Source: Hexactinellida sp. DTS-2022 (taxonomy: Eukaryota; Porifera; Hexactinellida). Taken from it: a stretch of DNA of 64,000 bases. A program made the translations under genes and the position numbers. Positions 23,136 through 34,830 of this stretch are shown piece after piece (within the stretch, counting starts at the first letter, position 1; each line of letters begins with the position of its first letter). The stretch covers positions 1,674,001 through 1,738,000 of the forward strand of contig JAPNXP010000009.1 of the NCBI GenBank assembly GCA_028753945.1, in the 5' to 3' direction. The notes under the pieces are model-generated. The model was not told the origin of the DNA. It was given only the letters and a program-made list of their open reading frames with translations, and did no database searches.

Positions 23136-26007
23136 TTAATTATATGTCACATCGTACACCATAAGGACACGGTGGTTGGTCCCTGGCTTGATTGCAATCT
23201 TCCACTGTATGTAATTCTTTGAAGTTATCTCTGCCGTGCCAGACTCCACTTGAACAGGTTTGCCTGTCTGTTGACAGTTGGGTTGTCTGAGACTGACTGC
23301 GACCTTCTTCTCCTCACTGACTGGCAGAGATAGCCTCAGAATGCACGTGATGGCATCTCTCTTGGCGTTCTTGATTGTCGTGAGTGTGTTGTAGGAGAGC
23401 TGTTTGGAAGAGCTTATCCATCCCTCCTGCGTGTTGGTCACTGCTTCTGCCGGCTTGTATTTGATGCGAATCTGTTTAATGCAAGAATACATATTAGAGT
23501 ATCGTTGTTGTTGCATTGGGTATACTCACCTCTGGATCTGCTCCCAATGAGACAACAAGCTCCTCGGAGGGTGCTACGTTTTCCACTCTAGACTTTGCTA
23601 TGAAATTGTTGTTTAGAAAGACAGAACTATTCCCAGCCAGCAGAGGGTAGTTGGTGTCGTTCTTGACTCGTGCAGTGAGGTAGCAGTGGTCACTCATCTC
23701 AGGCACACACACGTGCTCCAGAGTCGGCTCCAAGTCGATGACGGTTACTGCCACCTAATAGAGTGTATGTTGGTTTGTGTGTTTGTGCTAATTAGTTGTT
23801 TACCTTGTGCTCTGTACCGTCAGAAGGGATGGTAGCAGGCCTCGCTGTATCAAACCTTTGAATGAACTGACTGGAATGTAGAGTCACCTTTTGTTCCTCG
23901 ACCATTAGCATAGTAGGTTGATAACTCTTTTCTTGAGCGTATGACATATCAAACCCCTCTGAAAATCCAATCGTTGGAATTGTCACCATTTTACTTTTCT
24001 TTGATGACATATTTCCACTCCTAAAGCCTGTATAAGTTCGCTTCACACGCAAATAGTTACTTTCTAGAGTAGGAGGGCTTCCTCCCTTGCTCGGAGTAGC
24101 TGTTGAGAGCGATATTTTAGTTGCTATCCAATCTTCTCCACTGGACTGTTTTATCATTCCATAATACTGGATCTAAAGTAGAAGTATTCTCTTTGCAGTA
24201 TACTGTTTGTAGTTTAATAACTTAATAATACCATACACCGAACCTGAACCGTAATAAGATAGTACAAGGGTGGAGTTGGTTAACCGATCTGAGGCAACGG
24301 TTACAATTCGATTTCTCGCCAAGGTTAACCGGTTAACCGCTCATCCTACTCAATACAATAAATCCTTTATAAAAATTTGATTAACAGGTAAACTTCCCAA
24401 AGCGGCTCCTCCGAGTAGCGGCAACCTCCGAGAAGCGGCACAAATCATTCTCCCGATGGGTGCCGCTTTGGGAGGTTTACCTGTACTACAGAATAAGACT
24501 CAGCTGTATAAAGTATAACCGCATAAGTATATTAACTGATACATTTCGTGCTTTAGGTAAATTTAAATCAATGTTGTCTAAGAAAGTTTATTAAGTGGTG
24601 ATGAGAAATGGATTTAGGACTAACATATTCTGATAAAATTCAAAAATTTTTAAAACTTTATACATTCATTTCCAATAACTCTGCTGATATTCAACAGACC
24701 GGCTAACTGGTTAATAAAATCTCTAACCGTTAACCGATGTCAGCAACGGTTAACCTGTTAGCCGGTTAACCGAATCCAGCCTTGAAGATACAATCAGGTT
24801 CTTTTATTATGAACATTCAAGGGACCAAAAATTGTGTTCATAGTAGAGATACTTCATAATAAGCTAACTCAACTTATTACAAACCTTATGTAAGGTGTTA
24901 ATTTTGGGCCATAGGACTTGTTCATGATAAAAAGTTTTTCAAATTAAGCAGACGAAAAACTGTTCACAATAAGGCTGAATAAGCAGACTGTACGTATTTA
25001 GTAATTACAAAAGAACAAACCTGAACGAGTGGTTTTGCATCTCCCCCCTTGTGGTCAGGCACTGATACTTTGAGATGGTAGATCGGTTCCCAGGAGGCAT
25101 TGGAGACCAGATAGGAGACAGACAAGCGAACGCTCTGTTGAGAAATACCAGAGACTCCTTCGTAGGTGATCCTAACTGCCTTCTGGAATGTGGTGGTGGA
25201 TTTGGCTGATTTGGTGGCTGTGGCTTCTTCTCCCCGCTTCTCCAGATTGAGTTCTAGCACTGTGAGCTTCTCTCTGAGAGCAGACAGCTGTGTGTTGAGC
25301 TCTGCCGTCTGTGTCTTGTACGTGTTCAGCCTGTTGAGGTAGATCTCTGTGAATGCGAGAACCGCACTCAGTCTGTCTCCTGCCATCAGTTCCTTCAACT
25401 GAGGTTCCTAACAGAGAACACACATACAATGATAGTACAACCATGTGACTGATGGAGAGAGTGCTCTCACTGGCTGTTCCCCCTGCTCCTTCAGGTCACT
25501 GGTGCGTCCTTTGTCCAGCATAGATCCGAACTTCTCCAGTATTTCCTGTGTCCTCCTCACCACTTCCCTTCTCTTCAGCAGCAGACTCTCCTCTCCCTTC
25601 AGCCCCCTCACAGCTGCTCTCAGGTCCTCAGTCTCCCCTCCCGCTGCCGTCCCTGCCCTCCCCAGATCTCCCTGCTGCTCCTCTCTTCCGGTCTCCTCCG
25701 TGTCCACCTCCAGCTGCTCCATGTAGACCACGTCTGAGATGGTTACCTGTGCACTGGCCACTTCCACTCGGATGGAGTCTCTGTCCGTGACTTGGGGGAG
25801 TCCCACCAGTGTGAGCTCGTTCTCCCCTTCCCTCACTGCCACCTCCACTGCTCGTATCACCTCTGCTCTGTCCTGGTACACCACCACTCTCTCATAGGCG
25901 CACTCTTTCATCCACACAACTTGTCCGCTGGAGGATGACACTCTCTCTGTTGCCTGTTTATCATCTGTAATTCTCACCTCATCTAATATGCTTGATAGAG
26001 TTGCCAT
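23136..26007 (-). CDS. DUF4140/DUF4139 (F37C4.5-like) gene, copy B, complete
   Basis: Five exons in transcript order: 25471-26007, 25021-25407, 23804-24172, 23530-23754 and 23136-23471. All introns are GT-AG (63, 848, 49 and 58 bp), the first four exons end in phase 0, and the product is 617 aa. DUF4140 lies at about residues 35-115, a Glu/Lys-rich coiled coil at about 120-220, and DUF4139 from about 250 to the C terminus. Copy A is the tandem sister. The two are nearly identical except in intron 2 and in the middle of exon 3 (residues about 325-405), where copy B reads ESNYLRVKRTYTGFRSG and copy A reads KPNNLRIYRPPPQRRSQG. Start chosen: MATLSSILDE at 26007, conserved in both copies. The function of the family is not established. 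Confidence 0.9.
24385..24483. mobile_element. About 100-bp MITE in intron 2 of copy B
   Basis: Inverted ends CAGGTAAACTTCCCAAAGCG and (complement) CAGGTAAACCTCCCAAAGCG, with internal GCGGCACC-like repeats. It is followed by TA; the left flank is AA rather than TA, so it is slightly degraded. Copy A lacks it. Related half-elements lie near 29940 and 33306. Confidence 0.75.
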
Positions 26008-26814
26008 AGCTGTTGATTTAGGCTATTTTATAATGTATCAATTGTTTATACTAACTAAAAGTAGTGTTCAATACTTGGCAAATGTATGAAGTGTTTGACT
26101 AGTGCTATGGAAACAAATCAAATGTGACCTCTTGTACTGGTTCCGCCTGGCCTTTCTAGGGGCACCGTGTGGGTCATTCTATCATCTACCCATTCGAATG
26201 TAGTGTATTATACATCAAGTAATTAGCCTTCTATAACTTTGTAAGCAATGGACACATATTATTTACAGACCGTACGTACGTTAAACGTTGACTCATTTAG
26301 GTATTATCCTATTATTCACTGCATACTGTTCTTATATTTGAATGTTTGTATTTTGCTTCTTTCGAATAACGTATATAATAATTATGATATTGGATGGATT
26401 TCTATACAAATTAACTCTTCTCCAAGATCCAGGATTGCTTTACAATCTATTCTGGATCTCTTACTTCACATCAATGGTACTCTAACAAGGACTACATGGC
26501 TGCTTTACGTTTATTACTTTGAACACCATATTCTGTTGCAACTTGCAACTGTGTAATGACTAGACTTCTTGCATTATTACAACGGGGCATAATTTCATAT
26601 GTGTAAGACCTTTTGTGTAAATGTGTGTAAAACTATTTCTCCTCAAACATGCTTGTTGTTTTATATGGTTCGAATAACTAATATTATTATTAGTTAGATT
26701 TACTTGAAATTCGCTTTTTTATCTCTTTCAATGCAAATTATTTAATAATAGGACAATTTCCATATTATGACTATTCTTGAGTTTATAGGAATGGTATTAT
26801 TTTATTGTCCACAG
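26008..26814. other. Divergent spacer between copy B and the espin-like gene
   Basis: It lies between the start of copy B (-) and the first recognised exon of the ankyrin gene (+), so it should hold both promoters and any 5' exon of the latter. No motif was recognised with confidence. Confidence 0.4.
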
Positions 26815-29282
26815 ATGAAGAGCAATATATCTGTCCGTGCTCACGACGGACTGGCTCCAGTGCATGCAGCAGCGCAAGAAGGGCACTTGGAATGTTTGAA
26901 GTTTCTGATTAACAAGGGATCTGATATTATTTCTGCAGACAGTGCCACGCCCGGACACTTCGCGGCTTCACAAGGTTGAATAGCTGTGCTTGATATATTT
27001 ACTATTGTGTATTTGTGTGTTGAATTCACTGACTATTTTGTTGTTGGTTTAAACCAATGTTAAGTGAGATCCTAACTAGAAAGTTGTTTGTAACTTGATA
27101 GGACACGTGGAGTGCTTGAGATGGATGTTGGGTAACCATATCCTGACTGGGAAGGAGGTCGACGTGTACCACAGTACGATTGCTCATGACGCTGCTGAGG
27201 GCGGACAGTTAGAGTAAGTGTTTTATTTACAAATTTCGTGGTTTGAACACTGGTTGTTATTAAGTGGATTTGCGAGCTTTTAAGTCTGAACTATTCAATG
27301 CAAACATTTATTGTATAAGACTCAATATTAAAAGTTTTTATGAAAGCAAGTTCGTCATATTATGCATTAATATGCTTTAAGTTTTATTATTGGAACTGAC
27401 CTTCAACACAAGTACTTTTCAATCAATGGAGAAATCTTGCTTTAGGATTAATTGCTATTAGCGAACTTTAATATACTAGAATGTACCAGATACATTGGTT
27501 GAGTTTAGCTACTTTACTAAGTGATTACCCAAACTTATGTTTTCAAGGATTCTGAAACTTTTATATAAACGCGGCGCAGACTTTTCAACAAAGAACGAGG
27601 ATCAGTTCACGCCTCTAGATATCGCTATTAAGAACGATCACAAGGAATGTGTTATCTTCCTGAAAACCCCTGATGCTGTAATTAAAAAGGTTCAAGATTT
27701 TTTTACTATCGTCAACTTCGTTATAACTAAGTGCTTGGGACCTGTAAATTCTTCGTTATATCCGGATATTCGTTATAAGCGGATGATAATTAATGCATAT
27801 AGTACTCTGGGGGGAAATCTCCATTTCGTTATATCCGACTTAGTTATAACAGGAGTTGACTATAATAATTTATTTTATGTGATAATTAAGTTACTATTTA
27901 CATTTGTATTTACTCTACAGACAAGGCGTGTAATAAGCGCACACGAATCGTTGCAGTCTCTGAGCTCGGAGATCTCCTCTCTCCCCCCGTCTGCCTCGGA
28001 AGTGGCTGTCGCCGCGTCCCAGCAGCAGGAGCCCACCGCAAAAGGGAAACAGAGAAAGCTGACTCCCATGCCACCTCCTATTGGAACTGCTGTGTTTGAA
28101 CAGAAATGGGTGGATAAGTTCCAAACCCAGGCTTCTAATAAAAAACAGCCTAGAATAGAGGAATGGGTTAACTCCACTGTTGATCAGAAGAATATGGTAT
28201 TTCTACTCAATTAATCCATACTATTACTAGCGGAGTACTGTTTATTGTATTCATGTATTTAGAAGGAGGTTCCGACCTTAGAAGATGACTCAGAAGCAGA
28301 TCTACTGGCTCCAGTCGATAGCGAGACTCAAAAGAAGTTAACTGTGAGCACCACAACTCATATTCCCATGCTAATTTGATATCCTGTATATCTCCGTAGA
28401 GCGAAGTTATGTCCAAGAGTGATCAGACTAAGCTCTCAGACCTGCAGGCGCATCTGCAGTGGGTCTCTCAGTCCTCCGGCGCTAGCAGGCCTAGCGAGTC
28501 TAACATCGCAGAGAAAGAGAAAGAACGCATCTTCGATGAGGTAGCGAGATCTGAGCAGAGGCAAAAGCAACTGGATTCTACTGGCGTAGCACAACAAGTT
28601 AGTTTGTTAATATTTTTATTAATCGCTATACTGGGTGTCCCTGAAGGTAGGATTGAAGTATCATGGGTCAGTACTCAGTAGTGCATTCGGATTGATATAA
28701 TTATGGAATAAAGTGGACATGTCTCCAAAATATTTTACACCTTGAATCTAAGGAAATGTTGTTCTAACAAGCAATATATTAGGACGTTTCTATTTCTACT
28801 TGATGATATACGTATTAATTATTATATACTACGTATTGTATGTATTTAAACTTTTGTAATTATTTGTTTGAAATTAATCAAATCACTTATAGGAAATCGA
28901 GTCTGGGAATCAACAGAGGGAGAAGGAAGAAACCAAGAGACGGAAGTATAGAGAAATGAGAGTGAAAGAAGAGAGCGACCGAATACAGAGTCAGCAGAGG
29001 CTTGTAGCTCAGAAGAAAGAAGAGGAGAGGAAGTTCTTTGAGGAGCAGAAGTATAAGTATATTATCGAGGAACCCAGTCACTTTGGTATACACACATCGG
29101 GAGGTAAAAAGAAAGGAGGAATAATTCGGCGTTTGAGTAGTTTGTTAAAGAAGAACAGCAGTTCTCCTTATGAGAGGCGGGGACAGCCTGACGGGGCCGA
29201 TTCTGAAACAGGTAGTCTCGAACCTTTCAGCAAATTAGGCCTACTCCACCCAGATAGCTCCAACTATGAGGTCAGTTTCTAA
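26815..29282 (+). CDS. Espin-like ankyrin-repeat protein, partial or short form
   Basis: Seven exons join in phase: 26815-26974, 27102-27213, 27548-27689, 27921-28196, 28263-28343, 28400-28597 and 28895-29282. The first three encode ankyrin repeats (DGLAPVHAAAQEGHLECLKF; HDAAEGGQLEILKLLYKRGA; TPLDIAIKNDHKECVIFL). The rest is a Ser/Pro-rich linker with LTPMPPPIG, then a charged Glu/Lys/Arg helix (KRRKYREMRVKEE), then a basic tail. Repeat layout and linker resemble espin-type actin-bundling proteins, but the espin C-terminal actin-bundling module was not clearly seen. The start is uncertain: ATG 26815 directly follows an acceptor CCACAG, so an upstream exon is possible. The end is uncertain too: a donor-like GAG|GTCAGT at 29271 comes just before the stop at 29280. 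Intron 3 carries a MITE that leaves the frame open across it, so a simple ORF call would wrongly fuse exons 3 and 4. Confidence 0.65.
27711..27860. mobile_element. Pogo-like MITE in intron 3 of the ankyrin gene
   Basis: Inverted ends GTCAACTTCGTTATAACTAA and (complement) GTCAACTCCTGTTATAACTA; internal TTCGTTATATCCGGATATTC matches the intact element at 58628-58800. The outermost bases are degraded. Confidence 0.8.
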
Positions 29283-31116
29283 ACAAATTAAATAACAAAA
29301 CACACAATAGAATCTGCTAGATTTGTCTCTATTAATTATTTACTTATTAATTAATGCTAATGAAATATTTAACCATCCAGCAATATTAGATTTAATAGTC
29401 CCAATTTACACATACATTATAATTATGTGAACTTTGACTTGACTATATATGTTCAAAGAATACAGTCTTTCTTATAAAATTATTATTATGATCTCTTCAA
29501 AACTAAGAATAATGATTAGGACAAGTTAATACACTGATAAACTGTAATGAACAGGATTAAATATTTATTCACAAAATGTGCCACAATTCTAAAAATATCG
29601 ATACAATGAATTTATGCTAGATAATAATGTTTAAGACCAATTGAATGAGCTATTCATATTCATTTTATCCAGATAAGATTGTTTAAGACCAATTGAATGA
29701 GCTATTGACTATTCATATTCATTTATCCAGATAAGATCGAGCCATCACTTTATTAAGAGGGAGACTATTGAACTTACCCTTATACTTAATTATGGTAAAA
29801 TGAAACTTTCCGAATATGGGAATAAATCACAATAATGCTGTCAGTTAACTTTAATTTAATTCTGCTAGTCTAACTAAGACTGGAGATTGTTATTTTTAAG
29901 GATTACTCTTTCAAGACTAGTAATCCTGGTATAGAGGTTTACCTCGAGATGCGACACCACGGAGAATCATATTGTGCCACATTTCGGAGGTTGCCTCCTT
30001 ACAACTATAGTACGATCAGTAGATAATCGGTTAGTTAAAAAGTAGTCATTCGAATATTATTTTTCAATTGTAAATTGATGTTAGTTAAAGGGATCCAGAT
30101 ATCAGGAATCAGGTGGTTGAAAAATTTGAAATAATTTATTTTGAACAGAGTAGAACAAATTAGCTTGAATATAGTAGAACCTTGTTAGTACGAACAGTAG
30201 AGGACAGTTAAACTGCGTTCGCCTTTTCCGGAATTCTTATTAACCAACACAACTTATGCATTTGTATGATAAGGCTTTGAAGGGAATTGCAATTGTGTTC
30301 GTACTAAACATAATTCCTTATTATCCGTATTCATAGTAACGAGGTTATATCAACTTATATGGGCATTTGAACACTTCTGGAAGTATAAGGTTAAAACTTT
30401 TGAAGTAAGTGGCTAGACTGTGAATATTAACTTAAATACCGTATTGTTTCGAATAAGCGCCGGATCAATAAAATGACACTTGTATGATAAATTAATACAC
30501 ATTAGTTGATAACTGGAGCGTAATTACATTGATTTTGTCAACTTGGTAGGATACTGTCGCTGAGAACCATTAGAACCCATCAAAATATTATTTTCTGGAT
30601 TTTTCAAAAAATTCAATCTAAATTTCACCCACTAAAAAATATAAGCGCCGGGGCGCTTATTCAAGCAATATGGTATCTAAGTGCATTTGTATTCACCTAA
30701 TAGCACTAAATTAATTGCTTTAATTGCAATTTTGTTATATTAACAAGTTACTCTCATCCTCAATACATAGACTGTCATTATAGCAATGAAAATTGAATCC
30801 CGGGGGACTGAGTACAATTCATGAATTATGATTGGTAAATGTTAACTGCTCTTCATTGATGCGAATCCTTTGGATCATCATGTGTTTTTATCATCTGCCT
30901 GCTCATATAATAGATTAGAACTCGGTTAAGCGACAGACTCTCGATAATCTTTGCTTTATTAGAAATAACCATTGGGCATAACAATACAAACTGATATAAT
31001 GACTTTTTATGGGGTTTTGATTTGTGATTTATTTATTCCATTTATTGTAATTTAATTAATATAATAATTAAAAATAATGAGTTAATTGAACAATTAGTTC
31101 AATTCACCCTTTAGTG
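29283..31116. other. Gene-free stretch with decayed transposons
   Basis: No coding exon recognised. It contains a 50 to 58-bp direct duplication (29629-29679 and 29680-29737, TGTTTAAGACCAATTGAATG..), a GCGACACC-type MITE fragment near 29938-30000, a pogo-like fragment near 30170-30350 (GTAGAACCTTGTTAGTACGA) and the MITE at 30436-30676. Confidence 0.6.
30436..30676. mobile_element. 241-bp MITE with ATACCGTATT ends
   Basis: Left end ATACCGTATTGTTTCGAATA then AGCGCC; right end, complemented, ATACCATATTGCTTGAATA then AGCGCC. A related element lies at 60859-61142. No clear target duplication was seen. Confidence 0.78.
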
Positions 31117-31310
31117 CAGAATTTCTTAACCTTTTTAAACTTCGCACCCCTTCAGCTTTCAAATTCAACTTCCGCACCCCTTTAGCTTTCAAATTCAACT
31201 CTCGCACCCCCTGGTAAACCTAAGATCGTTGATTTTACTATAAACAGAACTTGTACTCTTTTCCCGTACCTCCCAGAATCGTACCTCGCACCCCCGGTTG
31301 AGAACCACTG
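31117..31310. mobile_element. 194-bp hAT (Charlie-like) MITE with perfect 8-bp duplication
   Basis: Right end, complemented, CAGTGGTTCTCAACC, the common end of Charlie-type hAT elements; left end CAGAATTTCTTAACC. Flanked by CTTTAGTG at 31109-31116 and 31311-31318. Internal repeats of TTCGCACCCC(T)..AGCTTTCAAATTCAACT are present. Confidence 0.88.
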
Positions 31311-31638
31311 CTTTAGTGTATTAAAATCAATCCCGGGATCCCGAGATTGGAAAGATGGTCCGGATTCAAAACGGTTTTACTCTATTAGCAAGTATTAATT
31401 TGTTAGACACTGGATGTACTGCTTAATTGTAACAGGTTCTGCAAAGGGTACCAAAATATTAATTTCGATAATCGTCAATTTAACGACAAAAAATTATTAT
31501 AATATTGAAACACTGAACAGAGCAATTAAGACCAATTTAATGCAAATACAAAGCCAATATACGAGGTTTAATGCTAGAGTTTATTTTATTAGTTTAAGAT
31601 GCGCGACCACTGTGTTATAAGCACAGGGCTGAGAATAT

Positions 31639-32208
31639 CTATATCTGCCTTCTTGTGCCAATTGCAGACATTCCTGTTTGGCTGGCGAGTCCATTCGTGC
31701 CCATTTGCATAGGAATCAGTTTCTTGCCTTCTTTCAGTTTATCTTCTGAGATTTTTCTAACATTCTTTTTGGACTCTTTCGGCGCAAAACTTGGTCCAAT
31801 CCAACCATTTTTATGTGCGGTTCTATCCAATGCGAATATACTGGATATTACCTGGGAGAGATCGTTTGCTTCATGCAGATCTAAACTCACAAACAGGTCA
31901 ATTTCTCTCACTCCGTAATTCCCACAGGAAAGTAGGTACATGTTGATGTTGTCCAGCTGTCGAAAGGGAGCCGCAGTGGGAATAAAATGCTTGGGCGATA
32001 TCTGCTTCGGCTCGATGGCATTAAACAGTTTGCATAGAATGGTCCCGTCTAATAGCCACTCATGGAAATCAATCCAGGATTCCTTTTGTTCCTGAATTAC
32101 ACATTCTATCCAATTGATGGCTTCGTGCTCGATAGAGACTTTATATTCGCTCTGTCTCTTCCGCTGAATGTCTGCTGCAATTCCCGACTTTGGAGCCCGA
32201 TATGCCAT
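31639..32208 (-). CDS. Transgelin/calponin-like protein 1 (single exon)
   Basis: 189 aa in one exon. A calponin-homology domain spans about residues 25-140 (INWIECVIQEQKESWIDFHEWLLDGTILCKLFN split over its helices, then QLDNINMYL and VSLDLHEANDLSQVISSIF). One C-terminal calponin-like repeat reads IPMQMGTNGLASQTGM. Length and layout match the transgelin/Mp20 family (about 190-200 aa), which binds and bundles actin filaments in muscle and non-muscle cells. A paralog with the same layout lies at 36143-36715 in the same orientation. Start MAYRAPKSGIAADIQRK matches the family N terminus. Confidence 0.92.
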   Translation of the reverse strand: MAYRAPKSGIAADIQRKRQSEYKVSIEHEAINWIECVIQEQKESWIDFHEWLLDGTILCKLFNAIEPKQISPKHFIPTAAPFRQLDNINMYLLSCGNYGVREIDLFVSLDLHEANDLSQVISSIFALDRTAHKNGWIGPSFAPKESKKNVRKISEDKLKEGKKLIPMQMGTNGLASQTGMSAIGTRRQI

Positions 32209-34034
32209 TTTATTTTCTACGGTTGGAAAAATTCTTTAAATCTTTGTAGCACTGTTTATATGAACAAATAAATATATTTATACTAACTCTGTTAGCTAAA
32301 TACCATATTACCAACCTCATGGTGTGTTGTCTAACCCTCTTTGGAATTGATTTAATTGAGTCGATAATTACTGCTGACTCTCTTGAGACTCTTTATTTGA
32401 ACAATATCTCACCTGTTTAACCAGATTGCTTTCCCATCAATTTCCCTGTTAATACAGTGATGTCTGAGGGTAGGCAGAGTATCATCTAATAATGACCTGG
32501 CACAAGGGTACATAGATATTAGAATGCTTACATGATAGTTTTTCCATCAAAGCAACATTTTTATTCCTTTGAAATGTCCTTCTTAATTTTTATCTGCTTA
32601 TTGGAATTTTATTTTATACAGTAGAGCCTGCCTATAAGGGTAATGGCCGTTATTGCACAGGAGGCCGTTATAGACTGGTAATGGACAGAATACTCAAGTA
32701 GAAATGTGATGATACAGTCTACTAACAAAGGTTTAAACATTTATGTGGTGTAGTATCACTTAATGTGTATTACTAGTTCTGTAGTTACAGGTAGTCTTGG
32801 GGCTCCGGCGACTCGCCGGAGCAAAAGCCCTGCACCGCCCTTCATGCACCGTTAATTCAGTTATCAATGATTTTTGAGTTGAGTTAGAGTTATTGATTAT
32901 TATGGTAGTTTGTTAGTTAATTTTGAGTTAGATTTTTTTGGGAAAAAAATTGACCGGAGCAACGGGTGCACCCGTGCCGCCGGCGCCCTAGGGTAGTAAT
33001 TACCAAGGTTGGGTTCAAATACATATTCTTTGACCAATACAATACAAATACACTACATACGCGAATTAGGTACAAATACATATACGCCTAATTAAATGCA
33101 TATAAATACAAATACAAATACATACTAAATTAGCCGTATTGCCAGTAACTGTCTTGTTACAATGCATGCAGATAGCGATAGTAGTATACTTTTCGGGATT
33201 TATAGTATCAGTTATAATGGTCCAAGACCACTAAACAACTACTGGTGCTACGTATCTACTGATGCAAACAGAGAATACTAAGCTAATGAAACAAATTATT
33301 TTGTACTACAGGTAAACCTCGCAAAGCGGCACCTCCGGGATGCGGCACAATCCCATTCCACCGATTTATTTTCCTATACAATTTGTACTTCTTGAACGTC
33401 TGAGATAGGACACCTCCGAAATACGACAACCTCCGAGATACGGAAACTAAATGAACTTGAATTTATAATGCAAAATTTACTTGCGAGATGCGGCGATCAT
33501 CTGATATATCCCAAATAGTCATACAATTCATAAGAATTTTTCAAATTGGCACTTTAACATTTATTTATACTTGTATTATACTTTTACAATTACTAAGAGA
33601 TCTAATTGTAGAAATTTGGAAATTAGAGGAGTCCATCTGAAGTAAGGGAATCCACAATTTCCCCGTTTTATCTATTTATGTCTTAGGTCCATATAGATAG
33701 TAGACATTGAAGCTCTAGGCCAAAACCTGCTCCTCGGTTAATTGGTATAGATTTAAATTCAGCAAAAGATTTATATCCCCTCCATTTATACTGAACAAGG
33801 CTGTATTCGGTTAACCGCTGATAATATCGGTTAACGGTTACAGATTTCACTGACCAGTTAACCGCTCTGTTAAATACTATTACATAGCAGTGTGATTTGA
33901 TAATTTATATTAAAGATTTAATTTATATTAATTTAATTAGATATAATCTTATATCAATTTCCCATCAGTTTATTTCGGTAACATTGTTTCTAAATAGTCT
34001 AAATTTCGAATGTCAAATATGTCAACTAATATAC
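32209..34034. other. Gene-free stretch with short inverted repeats
   Basis: No gene seen. It holds a half pogo-like end near 32620 (CAGTAGAGCCTGCCTATAAG), a hairpin GCTCCGGCGACTCGCCGGAG near 32808, a CAGGTAAACCTCGCAAAGCG half-element near 33310, and a diverged GGTTAACGGTTA repeat near 33800-33870 also seen at 24260-24350 and 24700-24780. Confidence 0.55.
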
Positions 34035-34830
34035 TTATTTGGCTTTGCAACCATTCTTTGCAGATTCTAATGTATTCACATCAGTACTGTGTTCCATAGA
34101 CTCGAGTATTCCTAATAGATCATGCCATTCTACATCAAAATTAATACATGATTCAGCATCTGACTTTTTACAAATCTTCCACCAACAATTACTTATTCCC
34201 ATTTCTTTGGCATTTCCAGCTTTATGATTAAACAATTGTTTTATATGGGTATATATATATTTTTAGAAAGATGGTACGTCATAATATATGATAAACATTT
34301 GGTAACGCACTGCGGATTGCAGCCGCCATTGCAGGATTTCCATCAGTAAACAAACCTTTGGGAAGTGTGAAAAGCTTTTACAAACTCTCTAAATACCCAA
34401 TCAAACGATGATTCGGTTTCATTACTTTATAACGAACTGGAAAGTATAACTGTTCTTCCGTGCATGTCAACTGTTGTCAGGGCTCCAAACTTGAGACAAT
34501 ATTTGTTTGTACCATTTGATGTGTCAAAAATACAGGATTGTCTCTTAATCCTCGGCCCAGCATTCCAGGTCATTCTTCATATCCCAGAATACTTTGTCTA
34601 AACAACCATCCCGGTCAGCCACATACGTTTCCGTAGATACTCAATGAAATTTGTTGTATCAAAAGACCTTTCTTTTGTGCTTGGTGAAAAACTATTATAA
34701 ACGTTTTGATAAGTCCATGCAACTGCAAGTTCTAGCAGATAATCCTCACTCTCAAAAGCTTGAGATATCTTTGATGCTGAAAAACCAGGACTCTTCAAAG
34801 TTTCCCCGAGTTTTAGCTAAAACACCATGG
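34035..34830 (-). pseudogene. Decayed MULE (Mutator-like) transposase
   Basis: Read on the minus strand, fragments in shifting frames give SASKISQAFESEDYLLELA and then LFTDGNPAMAAAIRSALP, the DG.PAM..AI...P core of the MULE transposase domain, and then FNHKAGNAKEMGISNCWW. Stops and frameshifts interrupt it, and no terminal repeats were identified. It is described as a broken copy only. Confidence 0.72.

Noticed and set aside
26248..26556. 102-aa plus frame upstream of the ankyrin gene
   Set aside because: AT-rich, hydrophobic without pattern, no splice logic linking it to the ankyrin exons.
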